Positions 1 to 8,989 of a stretch of DNA of 13,588 nt are shown piece after piece. Position 1 is the first letter of the stretch, and each line of letters starts with the position of its first letter. The notes below the pieces were generated by a model, which saw nothing but the letters and a program-made list of their open reading frames with translations, was not told the origin of the DNA and did no database searches. Origin of the DNA: JABFRJ01 sp031409695 (GTDB lineage: Bacteria > Pseudomonadota > Alphaproteobacteria > Rhizobiales > Hyphomicrobiaceae); assembly GCA_031409695.1 (NCBI GenBank), contig JANNXS010000395.1, forward strand, positions 1-13,588, written 5' to 3'. The position numbers and the translations under genes are program-made.

Positions 1-2498
1 AAGTGCCGCTCTGGCGTCCACACGGCCCGAAATCCGCGGCTGTCGGCAAAACGACTGCTGTCAAGGAGAAGCTCATATTTGCGCGCACCGACGCCGTCGT
101 CGTTGCCCCAAAAGAAGAGGCTGAAATCAGTGGATTTTGCACGTGCTCTTGCGCGGCTCGATGCGGGTGCCACCGGTCTCGTCTCGGTGTGCACCACCAC
201 CTTGAAGCCGCGCGCCAAGGTCCAGAAGATTTCAAGAACGGAGATGTCAAACGACAGACTGGTAACCGCGAGCCAGACGTCTTGGCGTGCGCTTGAGCGC
301 TGAATGCGACTGTCCATACCGGCGAATAGGTTCACAACGTTGCGATGCTCGACCATCACGCCCTTCGGTCGGCCCGTCGATCCAGACGTGTACATAATGT
401 AGGCAAGGTCTGTCGCGCTGGCGACATCTGGCAGCGCCTCAGCCGCGCCGGATGCAGCAGCATCTTCGATCCGGATGACCTCGGTTTTGCTTGTTCCGAT
501 CGACCGGGCGAGGCCGTCAGTGCTGAGGATGAAGCAGAGACCACTATCCTCGATCATGAACGCAATCCGATCACGCGGATACGCCGGATCAAGCGCTACA
601 TACGCGCCGCCAGCCTTCAGGATCGCGAGCGCACCGATAACGAGGTCACACGAGCGGGGAAGATAGAGGCCGATCGGCTGGTCGGGGCGAACGCCTTTTG
701 TGGTGAGCACATTGGCCACACGATTGGCCGCGCGGTCGAGCTCCCGGTACGAGAGCGTGCGCCCGTCACATACGATCGCAATTGCCTCGGGCGTCCGGTG
801 CGCTTGCGCTTCAATCAGCCGATGGACAACAGCCGAACGATCATAGGGAACCGATGTGTCATTCCATCCATGGATCGTTACAGTCTTTTCAGCCTCAGTC
901 ATAACGGGAAGGTCGGCGATGCGAGCAGATCCATCGGCCGCGAAAGCGCTAATGAACGTGTTGAGCCGATCCAGAAGGGCATCGAGGACAGAGGCCGGTA
1001 CGCGTGCGACGTCGACGGCCAAGTGAGCGGGCATGCCGTCTTTGGGCAACACAAAAGTCAGTGCGGCAGCGGACGGTGAGGAAGCGATGCTCGCTGTCGA
1101 CCGCACCGCGATTGTTGCTGGCTGGTGCAACGCATGTGGATTGCGCAGCAGCAAGTCGGACGGATATCCACGACGCTCGGACAGAGCCGCGATCTCTACG
1201 GCAGAACTGGCGACCGCCCCGTCGGCGGTGGCCCCCTCGGAAACGTCGATGACGAGTGGGAGCGAGGTGCCAACATATCCTTCGAGATGTTCGACGTCCG
1301 CCGCGCACGGGTCGTTGATGTACGCAAGACGGATGGGCGTCTGCGTGCCTGATCGAATGAAGAATGCTGCAATTGCCGCGACCGCTCGATGCTCCAGCCA
1401 GCCTGACAATACTGGCAGTTGAAAGGTCTGAATGTCTGGCACGCCCAACCCGCCGTCAGGCGACGCGCCGTGAATTTCCGGCACATTGCCGGCCTGCAAT
1501 CGCTTCAGGAACCAAGCTTCATGGCGCACGGTTTCGTTGGTGAAGCCGTCTATTGCTTGCTGCAATGCACTCGTATTCGGCAAGATTCTGGCATCTCGGC
1601 GCATGACAGTTTGCGCGTCGATGGCGGCTCCAGAGGCATCGATCAAGCCTTCAATGCAGATGCTGCCATCGCCAGTAGCCACGACGACGCCCGATAAGTC
1701 AGATGCGAGAACGGTGCCCGGTGTGCCGACCGCGGCAACGTTTGCTGTCTCAACCCCAGACACGAAATAGAGGCCCTTTTCCGTCCTGATCTTGGGCAAT
1801 CCCAGCGGATTGATGTACCCTGACCCGAAAGTCAGTGCACGGACCACACGCGTGATCTCGTCCGCCGTGCGCGTGAAATCGAGGGTCGCGGCGGAAGACG
1901 GCCGTTGATGGCGGCCGTAATATGTGCGGTTGGCGAGATCTTGCGGATGCGCTGTCAGCGTGCCGTTTTCGATGAGGTCGACCAGTTCAGTAAATGAGGC
2001 GATGCCGGCTTCGAAACACTTCGTGTTGAGGGTCAGCGCTGTTTCGTGGCGGTCTATGTCGAAGGCGCGTTGCAAATATACATCACCCTCGTCGGCCACA
2101 TTGCTCACTGCATGCCATGTGACGCCATAACGTGTCTCGCCGGCCAACAGAGCCCACGCCGGTGCGTTGAGCCCAGCGTAACGCGGCAGCGGACCGTCGT
2201 GGAAATTCACGGCCCCGCGGCTGGCCGCTTGCCAGATCTTTCCGGGTAGTAACGAGAGGTTATTGATGCTGAACAGCCAATCGTAAGTCACGCCGGTCAG
2301 GCGATCAGAAAGACCCAGACCGTCGGCGATGACGTCGATATCGCTTGAGCGTGCCCACTCGCCCACATCAGTGTTGGCTGAGACAATGCCAGTAATCCGG
2401 TGTCCTCGCGCGAGCAGCAGCATCCCGCATTGGACGAGCAGCGAGCCATCGCCGATCAGGAGACAGCTGAGCTTTCGATCGACAGTTCGCGCACTCAT
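1..2498 (-). CDS. Hybrid NRPS-type protein: formyltransferase / partial condensation / adenylation with embedded luciferase-like monooxygenase (3' end outside window)
   Basis: An open frame runs from ATG at 2498 to the left edge without a stop (832 complete codons), so the C-terminus is missing. GAGGA at 2506-2510 (minus strand), 7 nt upstream, supports the start. Domains seen: residues 1-300 resemble methionyl-tRNA/amino formyltransferases, with NFHDGPLPRYAGLNAP at 98-113 (candidate catalytic N98, H100) and ADEGD at 135-139 (D139). Residues about 318-545 resemble only the C-terminal half of a condensation domain; no HHxxxDG is present. Adenylation core motifs follow: LSYREL near 580, LKAGGAYVALDPAYP, YTSGSTGRPKG at 703-713 and SFDIS (A4). 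From residue 792 the chain changes to FSLFFWGNDDG...FRAVWTPERHF, the start of a MupA/Atu3671-type FMN-dependent luciferase-like monooxygenase inserted inside the A domain. In known relatives the A domain resumes and a carrier domain follows; that is expected but not seen here. Inferred role: activating, possibly N-formylating and hydroxylating an amino acid. Probably cotranscribed with the PKS upstream. Confidence 0.9.
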   Translation of the reverse strand, partial: MSARTVDRKLSCLLIGDGSLLVQCGMLLLARGHRITGIVSANTDVGEWARSSDIDVIADGLGLSDRLTGVTYDWLFSINNLSLLPGKIWQAASRGAVNFHDGPLPRYAGLNAPAWALLAGETRYGVTWHAVSNVADEGDVYLQRAFDIDRHETALTLNTKCFEAGIASFTELVDLIENGTLTAHPQDLANRTYYGRHQRPSSAATLDFTRTADEITRVVRALTFGSGYINPLGLPKIRTEKGLYFVSGVETANVAAVGTPGTVLASDLSGVVVATGDGSICIEGLIDASGAAIDAQTVMRRDARILPNTSALQQAIDGFTNETVRHEAWFLKRLQAGNVPEIHGASPDGGLGVPDIQTFQLPVLSGWLEHRAVAAIAAFFIRSGTQTPIRLAYINDPCAADVEHLEGYVGTSLPLVIDVSEGATADGAVASSAVEIAALSERRGYPSDLLLRNPHALHQPATIAVRSTASIASSPSAAALTFVLPKDGMPAHLAVDVARVPASVLDALLDRLNTFISAFAADGSARIADLPVMTEAEKTVTIHGWNDTSVPYDRSAVVHRLIEAQAHRTPEAIAIVCDGRTLSYRELDRAANRVANVLTTKGVRPDQPIGLYLPRSCDLVIGALAILKAGGAYVALDPAYPRDRIAFMIEDSGLCFILSTDGLARSIGTSKTEVIRIEDAAASGAAEALPDVASATDLAYIMYTSGSTGRPKGVMVEHRNVVNLFAGMDSRIQRSSARQDVWLAVTSLSFDISVLEIFWTLARGFKVVVHTETRPVAPASSRARARAKSTDFSLFFWGNDDGVGARKYELLLDSSRFADSRGFRAVWTPERH

Positions 2499-2596
2499 TC
2501 GCACATCCTCATCGACAAAATCTCAGTCGCAAGTCGCACATTTCGATCCGGCGAAAACCAGACACGAAAGCAACGGCTTGGAGCCCCAACGAGACG

Positions 2597-5500
2597 TCAT
2601 CCCTTTTCCAACACGCCTACAGCGCCACAGCTACCGCCATTATCGCGCACCCGCCGCCGCAAGTGGGCGTTCACCCTCCTGGCGAGCACCCGGACATGTG
2701 GCGCCTCGCACATGGACGCGTGATCGCCTGGGCAAATGCTGATTTCGATGGGTTTACTGAACAAACGCTCCCAACCGTTCGACGACCCAATATCGACACC
2801 GAGCACCAGGCCGCTGCCAGCCCTAAAAAGTATGGCATCACCGTCATAGGCGGTCGGCCGATACGCAGCGAAAGCTTCTGTCCAAGTATCGGCGATGTTT
2901 TCTAGACGATAGCGATACGGAAACATTTGGCGGAGTGGCTTTCGTGCAACCGTCGCCAAGAGCGCCGCGCGCCGCAAGACGCCCCTCTTTGTGACCTCCA
3001 AAGCATAGCGTCCACCGCCCTGCTGGACGCCTGCAGAGTGGGTACTGAGTTTACTCAGGGCCGACGGCAACCTGACGCCTGGCGCGATCGAATCGAGAAA
3101 TACTAGGCAGCCGACGCGTTCGCCTGCGGCAACCAGTTGTTTGGCCATTTCAAACGCAACGACACCGCCACCCGAATAACCACCCAGGTAGTATGGCCCG
3201 GTCGGCTGGTGGTGCTTGATTTCCTGGATGTAGTGCGACGCCATCTCTGGGACCGTACGGTGCAAAGGGGACATGCCGTCCAAGCCCTGCGGCTGCAGGC
3301 CGTAAAAGGGTCGGTCGATGCCCATTTCCAAAGCGAGCGGTCGCAAGTTTAGTGGATTTCCGCCCATACCAGCCGCGCAATAAAACGCTGCTTCCTCGCC
3401 CATCAGTTGGATCGGAACGAGCGAGGAATAGACAGTGCGCGACGCGCTTGGCAACGTCGCGGTGGGGCGCTCCGCTGCTGTCTGATCCCGCGCGGCCTGC
3501 GCGTCGAGCAGTATGGCAAGCTTGCGGATGTTGGAGTTCTCAAACAGCGTCGACAGCGGAAGCGAAAGGCCAAATTCCTTTCGAATGGCAGCAAACAAGC
3601 GAACGGCGTGAAGTGAGTGGCCGCCAAGCTCAAAGAAATCATCATTGACGCCCACTTGACGTACACCGAGGAGGCTTGACCAGAGGCGTGCAAGGCGCTT
3701 TTCCATGTCTGTGTCGGCGGCCACATATGCAGACTCGAGATCTGGTCGCGTGAACGACCCTGCACCCTCGTCATCCTGGTCGACCGCCAAGCCGGTGCCG
3801 GTGCGGCCTTCGGCGTCGACCTCACGCTCCCACACTTTGAGATCCACTGAGGATGCGATGCATTGCACCACGTGAGGTTGCGACATGATGCGGTCAAGTG
3901 CCGCGAGACCGTCGCGCGTGTCGATTGCGTCCCGTAAGATTTTGTCGAGCGCCGGGGCTCCGACCTTCTTGCTCGTCGCTGGCAGTTTTGAACCGACGAG
4001 GCTCGTCGCGATATCGATCCGTTTCATTTCGAAACCTTCGATTTCACAGAACGGCCGCCCTCCGTCGTCCATCAACGTAACATCGAAACTGGCTTCTCCG
4101 ACGCATGAACCCGGCTTGAGGCGGACATGGCTCAGGATGCGTTGCGGCATGCGGGTGTAGATGCGGACTAGACCATAGCCGAACGGTACATAGAAGTCCC
4201 GCTCCGGAACAAACCCGGGGATCAACCGCTGAGCAGCCCCAGTTGCAAAGTCGAGCATCGCTGGATGCAGATGGTAGTGCTCCAAATCCGTTACGAACTT
4301 CGGATCGAGCACAAGCTCAAGCAACGACTCACCGCGGCCCTGACGGATTGAGCGGATGAGGTTCCAGCGCGGACCGAATGCGACGAAATGTTGATCCCCG
4401 ATGCCGCCTTGCACCGGGTTGAGATTGTTCGGACAACGGGCAGTAATTGCGTCGACATCAACAGGTGACGGAAGAGGCCCGCGATACGCTGAAATGTCGC
4501 CTATGACATGCGGCAGGCTCCGGGCGTCATCGCCCGCCGTGCGCATTGTGATCTCGCTCGCTCCGCCTTGGGTGGCGATTTGAATTGTCAGGCGTCGCGT
4601 TGTGCCTTCGGCGACCTGGAAAGGAGCCAAAAACATGAGATCCTTGATTTCGATAGCGCTCGAAGGTTTGCCGGCACTGAAAGCGGCGCGCGCCAATTCA
4701 ACGAACGTCGACCCAGACAGAAGTGCCGCTCCGTTCTGGATGACGTGCTCCGAGAGCAACCAATGTTTGTCGATTGAAAAGTCAGTCACAAAGATACGAC
4801 CAACACCGTGCTCGTCCGAGAAGCCGTCAAGCGCCGGATGTGACACCACCGATGACGGCATTCGCCCATGCTGATTTTCGACACTGGCACGCGCGGCCAT
4901 GCCTGTTTCTCGCCAGGCGTTCCAGTTGACGACGGCGGTTCGACCCGGTGCCCGTCGCGCCCGGTCGACAGCAAAGGCATCGAGAAAAGCGTTCGCTGCT
5001 GTGTAGTCGACCTGACCTGGCAGCGCGAGAACAGACGCGACCGAGGAAAACACGAGGAAGAAATCCAGCGGTTCATCGATCAGGCGATCAAGGTTGAGCG
5101 CACCGGCAATCTTCGGGAGCAGGACGCGCGACATCGAGCCGATAGTTTTGTTCTCGATCGGCTCATCGTCCATGACGCCTGCAGCATGGATAACGCCGCT
5201 AATCGTCCCGAGTTCGACTCGCACCGCCGCAAGTGAGCGTTCGACCTGCTCAGCGTTAGTGATGTCGCACTTGAAGACGACGACTTTCGCGCCAAGCCCT
5301 CTGATCTGTTGGATCCGGCGAATGCGCTGTGAACCCATGCTTTCGACGGGAAGGAGACGCAGGACATCATCCCAATCTTCCTCGGGCGGCAGCTCACTGC
5401 GTGCAAGAAGTGCGATTTTGACCTTCTCGGATCTGGCCAAGTGCTCGGCGGTTTCCAACGCCAACCCACCGAGGCCGCCAGTGAAGACGTAAACGCCGTT

Positions 5501-8500
5501 GGCGCGCAACCAAGGCCTGTCGTTCGTCGGAGGTGGCAGAGTGAGACTATGCGTTGACCGCACAAAGCGAGAGCCAGCGCGAAGTGCCACAAGTTGGTCG
5601 TTCGGCTGAGCTGTCAGTTCGCCCAGAAGCGCGCTTTCGAAGCGCCGTGCGCCGACCCCGATCGGAGACGGCCGGACGTCAATGCAGCGCGTGCGCAGCT
5701 GCGGCATCTCACGCGGCGCGACCAAGACAGGGCCGACAATAGTGGCACGCAAGGGATCGATTGGTTCGTCGCAGATTTGTGCGAGATCGCGTGTGACCAC
5801 ATTAAAATTTACGCTCTCGCCTTGCCGACCGAGCGCGCGCACAGCAAATGTCGGCGCCATGAAATCCGAAAGCAACCTAAGTCGCAGCTCGTCGTCAGGC
5901 GGGCGCCTGGCACGCGGTCCGGACAGCCGAGCAAGGCCGCAGCAGTACACGACGTCTGTCGGCCGAAATTCGGATCTGTCGAGTTCAGCAAGCAATTCCT
6001 GGTGCTGGTTGGCAGAATTGACGTCAAGGACCCAGCGTAAGTCCCCGACCATCTTGAGCTCAAGGCCGTGTGTTGCGACCACGACCTCTCCGGGGAGTTG
6101 CCCGATCACTCGACCGGCGAGCGCCGACCCATCGGAATAGATTAGCCAGCGCCTGGGTTGAACGGCGACAGTTTCAGGCGGTGCCGTAGTGGCCGTGAGC
6201 CTCGGCGATTGAACCCAGGTTGGAACTGAAAACCAATCATCCAAGGCTTCATGCCTAAGCGTCTTTGAGGCGCCGACCTGGGAGGACGCGTTCGGCGCGA
6301 TCCAAAAGCGCTCGTGCTGAAATGGATATGTTGGGAGCTCGACACGCGGCGTGCCCTGGGTCGGCCAAAGTCGCTCCAGTGGCACCGGCAGTCCCAACGC
6401 CCAGCCCCGTCCGACAGCTGCGAGAAAATGAACGGCATCGTCAACCGCCTCGTCCATATGAGGTAGGCTGTTGATGATCTGATTTGGCTCGATCGTTCGT
6501 TGTACTTTGACCAGTGACGTCAGGCTGCGGCCGGGGCCGATCTCGATGAAAATCCTAGATTGGTCCGCGGCCAGTGTTGCCAGCCCCTTGGCAAACCTAA
6601 CCGTTGATCGCAGATGAGCGCGCCAATACTTCGGGTCGCGCGCTTGGGCGTTGGTCAGCCATGTGCCCGTCTGGTTCGAGACGATCGGAACTTTCGGTTC
6701 TGAAAGGGTGATCGTCTCGAGGAAGGCCTCGAAGCGCTCAAGGATCGGCTCCAACATGCGCGAATGCGCGGCAATCGCTATCGGAACACGCATGGTTTCT
6801 ATCCCATCCGTCTGCAGATCAGCCTGGAACGCGTTGAGAGCAGCATCGCTACCAGAAACGACGCATGCCTCAGGTGCATTCACCGAGGCGAGATCGAGGT
6901 CCAGAGGCAAGCGCGCGCGGACCGCGCCTTCAGACAGCGGGATGCTCAGCATACCGCCGGGCGGGATCTCGTTGAAAAGTCGGCCGCGCAGATGAACCAG
7001 TTCGACAGCGTTTTTGAAACTGAAGACGCCAGCAATGCAGGCCGCGGCGTTCTCGCCCATGGAATGGCCAATGAGTGCCCGCGGTTCGATCCCCCAGCGG
7101 AGCCAGAGTTTCGCCAGAGCAACCTCAATAATGAGAATGGCAGGTAGCTGCCGGGCCGGATCAAGGAACTTGGCCGCGGTGTCATGTACCACATCGAACC
7201 AGATGGCACGGATTGCAGCCGCCACGTCCGGCGGCAAGTAGCCGAGGCCCTCATCAATATCGGCTCGGAAGGTCGGTTGCGTGCGATAAAGTGCCTGTCC
7301 CATTCCGGGGTATTGGGCACCGCCGCCGGGCAGAAGGAAAACCGCGCCCGTCGTCCGTTCAACGAGCTTGTGCGCCGGTGCCGTGTTCCGACCCGTTCCA
7401 CGCAGTGCCGCAACGGCTTGAGCACGATCCTTTGCGGCAACAACGCGGCGATAGGTGAAATGCGTGCGACCGTGAAATAGAGTTGCAGCCACGTCCTGGA
7501 GTTGCGCGCCAGGGGTGACGTCCAGGAAATCCGCGAGCCGCAGACAGCCATCATCGAGTGCTTTGCGGTTTTTTGCGGAGAGTACAAAAAGATTCGGACC
7601 ACTCTCACCTGGACGCTTTCCGTCTGGCTGTGCGACCGGCGCTTGCTCAAGCACGGCGTGTGCATTTGTGCCGCCAACCCCGAGCGAATTCACACCTGCC
7701 CGCCGTGGCCCAAGGCTGGTGGGCCATGGCGTGAGGCGATCGCAAACGATAAAGGGCGTGGACCCGAAATCGATGGCTGGGTTTGGTTTTTCATAGCCGA
7801 GGGTCGGTGGAATTTCACCATGCTCCAGGGCAAGCGCCGCTTTGATGAGACCGATAACACCAGCGGCAGTGTCGAGATGCCCTATGTTCGATTTCACTGA
7901 ACCAATATGGCAGAAGCCCGTTCGATCGGTGGAGTGCCGGAACGCCTGCGTCAACGCCTCGACTTCGATGGGATCGCCAAGCTTCGTTCCCGTGCCGTGG
8001 CATTCGACGTATTGAACGGTGTCGGCCGCGATCCCGGCCAACGTCTGTGCCTCAAGGATCGCTGCGGCCTGTCCAGTGACGCTCGGCGCCAAATAGCTCG
8101 CCTTGTCCGATCCATCATTGTTAATCGCCGTCCCCTTGATGATGGCACGGATCGGATCACCGTCTGCAATGGCGTCCGCAAGACGGCGTAGAACAACGAC
8201 GCCCGCGCCGCTGCCGAACACCGTGCCGGCCGCTCGATGATCGAAGGCGCGGCAATGGCCGTCAGGCGACAGGATCTCGCCGTCGCGATAGGTGTAGCCC
8301 CGGCGGTGCGGCAATTCGATCGTCACGCCGCCGGCCAACGCCATATCGCATTCGCCATTGAGGAGGCTTTGGCAGGCGTAATGCACGGCCACGAGAGACG
8401 TTGAGCAAGCGGTCTGTACGTTGACGCTTGGGCCCCGAAGATCGAACGCGTGGGAGACCCGTGTCGCCAGGAAATCCTTATCGTTGCCCGTATGACGGAG

Positions 8501-8941
8501 AAGAAACAATCCAACTCGGTCGACCAATTGTTGGTGACTGCAGACGTTAGAGTAAAAGTATGTACCCATGCCGCACCCGGCGAAGACAGCAATTTGTCCC
8601 GCGAGACTCTTTGGCGGCCGCGCTGCATTCTCGATGGCTTCCCACGCACATTCGAGAAAGTGCCGGTGCTGCGGATCCATCACGGCAGCTTCCTGGCGGC
8701 TAAGACCAAAGAACTCCGGATCGAACTGCTCCAAGCCGTCAAGGCAAGCAGCATAGGGCACGTAATTTTTATCGCGGATGACCTCTGGCGCTTCGCCCAC
8801 GGCCAGCAATTCTGCGTTCGTTAGTCTGCGAATGGATGAGACACCGTTTCTCAGGTTAAGCCAGAACTGTGCTACGGTGTTCGCCTCGGGGACACGAACA
8901 GCCATGCCGATAATTGCGATCTCAAGACCCGATCTGGCCAC
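2597..8941 (-). CDS. Type I polyketide synthase, KS-AT-KR-DH-ACP-TE
   Basis: A complete single-module cytosolic PKS of 2114 residues, numbered from GTG at 8941. KS spans about 7-430 with the Cys-His-His triad C179 (TACSTS), H315 (ECHGTGT) and H355 (NIGHLD). AT spans about 533-840 with GHSMGE (S617); the specificity motif reads IAAHS, neither HAFH nor YASH, so malonyl is only a mild preference. A structural half of KR lies at about 910-1150. Catalytic KR follows, with TGGLGG at 1154-1159, VMDD at 1256-1259 (B-type indicator), K1277, S1299/1300, Y1313 and N1317. DH comes after KR: H1399 and D1564 are present, but the usual Pro is Ser1409. ACP has GGHSL with the phosphopantetheine site S1776. 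The C-terminal type I thioesterase has GYSGGG (S1923), D1950 and H2074. All catalytic centres except the altered DH motif look intact. It lies 98 bp upstream of the NRPS-like gene on the same strand. Expected reaction: decarboxylative condensation, keto reduction, dehydration and release by hydrolysis or cyclisation. The frame could begin at TTG 9004, but the GTG has a much better ribosome binding site. Product unknown. Confidence 0.95.
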   Translation of the reverse strand: MARSGLEIAIIGMAVRVPEANTVAQFWLNLRNGVSSIRRLTNAELLAVGEAPEVIRDKNYVPYAACLDGLEQFDPEFFGLSRQEAAVMDPQHRHFLECAWEAIENAARPPKSLAGQIAVFAGCGMGTYFYSNVCSHQQLVDRVGLFLLRHTGNDKDFLATRVSHAFDLRGPSVNVQTACSTSLVAVHYACQSLLNGECDMALAGGVTIELPHRRGYTYRDGEILSPDGHCRAFDHRAAGTVFGSGAGVVVLRRLADAIADGDPIRAIIKGTAINNDGSDKASYLAPSVTGQAAAILEAQTLAGIAADTVQYVECHGTGTKLGDPIEVEALTQAFRHSTDRTGFCHIGSVKSNIGHLDTAAGVIGLIKAALALEHGEIPPTLGYEKPNPAIDFGSTPFIVCDRLTPWPTSLGPRRAGVNSLGVGGTNAHAVLEQAPVAQPDGKRPGESGPNLFVLSAKNRKALDDGCLRLADFLDVTPGAQLQDVAATLFHGRTHFTYRRVVAAKDRAQAVAALRGTGRNTAPAHKLVERTTGAVFLLPGGGAQYPGMGQALYRTQPTFRADIDEGLGYLPPDVAAAIRAIWFDVVHDTAAKFLDPARQLPAILIIEVALAKLWLRWGIEPRALIGHSMGENAAACIAGVFSFKNAVELVHLRGRLFNEIPPGGMLSIPLSEGAVRARLPLDLDLASVNAPEACVVSGSDAALNAFQADLQTDGIETMRVPIAIAAHSRMLEPILERFEAFLETITLSEPKVPIVSNQTGTWLTNAQARDPKYWRAHLRSTVRFAKGLATLAADQSRIFIEIGPGRSLTSLVKVQRTIEPNQIINSLPHMDEAVDDAVHFLAAVGRGWALGLPVPLERLWPTQGTPRVELPTYPFQHERFWIAPNASSQVGASKTLRHEALDDWFSVPTWVQSPRLTATTAPPETVAVQPRRWLIYSDGSALAGRVIGQLPGEVVVATHGLELKMVGDLRWVLDVNSANQHQELLAELDRSEFRPTDVVYCCGLARLSGPRARRPPDDELRLRLLSDFMAPTFAVRALGRQGESVNFNVVTRDLAQICDEPIDPLRATIVGPVLVAPREMPQLRTRCIDVRPSPIGVGARRFESALLGELTAQPNDQLVALRAGSRFVRSTHSLTLPPPTNDRPWLRANGVYVFTGGLGGLALETAEHLARSEKVKIALLARSELPPEEDWDDVLRLLPVESMGSQRIRRIQQIRGLGAKVVVFKCDITNAEQVERSLAAVRVELGTISGVIHAAGVMDDEPIENKTIGSMSRVLLPKIAGALNLDRLIDEPLDFFLVFSSVASVLALPGQVDYTAANAFLDAFAVDRARRAPGRTAVVNWNAWRETGMAARASVENQHGRMPSSVVSHPALDGFSDEHGVGRIFVTDFSIDKHWLLSEHVIQNGAALLSGSTFVELARAAFSAGKPSSAIEIKDLMFLAPFQVAEGTTRRLTIQIATQGGASEITMRTAGDDARSLPHVIGDISAYRGPLPSPVDVDAITARCPNNLNPVQGGIGDQHFVAFGPRWNLIRSIRQGRGESLLELVLDPKFVTDLEHYHLHPAMLDFATGAAQRLIPGFVPERDFYVPFGYGLVRIYTRMPQRILSHVRLKPGSCVGEASFDVTLMDDGGRPFCEIEGFEMKRIDIATSLVGSKLPATSKKVGAPALDKILRDAIDTRDGLAALDRIMSQPHVVQCIASSVDLKVWEREVDAEGRTGTGLAVDQDDEGAGSFTRPDLESAYVAADTDMEKRLARLWSSLLGVRQVGVNDDFFELGGHSLHAVRLFAAIRKEFGLSLPLSTLFENSNIRKLAILLDAQAARDQTAAERPTATLPSASRTVYSSLVPIQLMGEEAAFYCAAGMGGNPLNLRPLALEMGIDRPFYGLQPQGLDGMSPLHRTVPEMASHYIQEIKHHQPTGPYYLGGYSGGGVVAFEMAKQLVAAGERVGCLVFLDSIAPGVRLPSALSKLSTHSAGVQQGGGRYALEVTKRGVLRRAALLATVARKPLRQMFPYRYRLENIADTWTEAFAAYRPTAYDGDAILFRAGSGLVLGVDIGSSNGWERLFSKPIEISICPGDHASMCEAPHVRVLARRVNAHLRRRVRDNGGSCGAVGVLEKG

Positions 8942-8944
8942 GTC

Positions 8945-8950
8945 CACCTC
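8945..8950 (-). promoter_or_regulatory. Ribosome binding site that sets the PKS start
   Basis: GAGGTG on the minus strand ends 3 nt before GTG at 8941. The frame is open further upstream to TTG at 9004, but that codon has no Shine-Dalgarno-like sequence, and the extra 21 residues do not resemble the start of a KS. The KS-like sequence (EIAIIGMAV) begins at residue 7 from the GTG. Confidence 0.6.
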
Positions 8951-8989
8951 AACACACGCGTAATTCCAATAGCGATTCAAAAGCCCACA

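Noticed and set aside
345..1079. 244-codon plus-strand open frame
   Set aside because: It lies antisense to clear condensation/adenylation coding sequence on the minus strand, and its product is basic, low-complexity and without a recognisable domain.
2499..2596. Possible terminator or promoter between the PKS and the NRPS-like gene
   Set aside because: No hairpin with T-run and no convincing promoter boxes were seen; cotranscription is the simpler reading.
3403..3897. 164-codon minus-strand open frame
   Set aside because: Out-of-phase shadow of the ACP region of the PKS; the PKS frame carries GGHSL and flanking conserved residues there.
6946..7677. 243-codon minus-strand open frame in another phase
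   Set aside because: It lies entirely inside the PKS KS-AT region, where the main frame has continuous conserved motifs. Its product is unrelated to any family I know.
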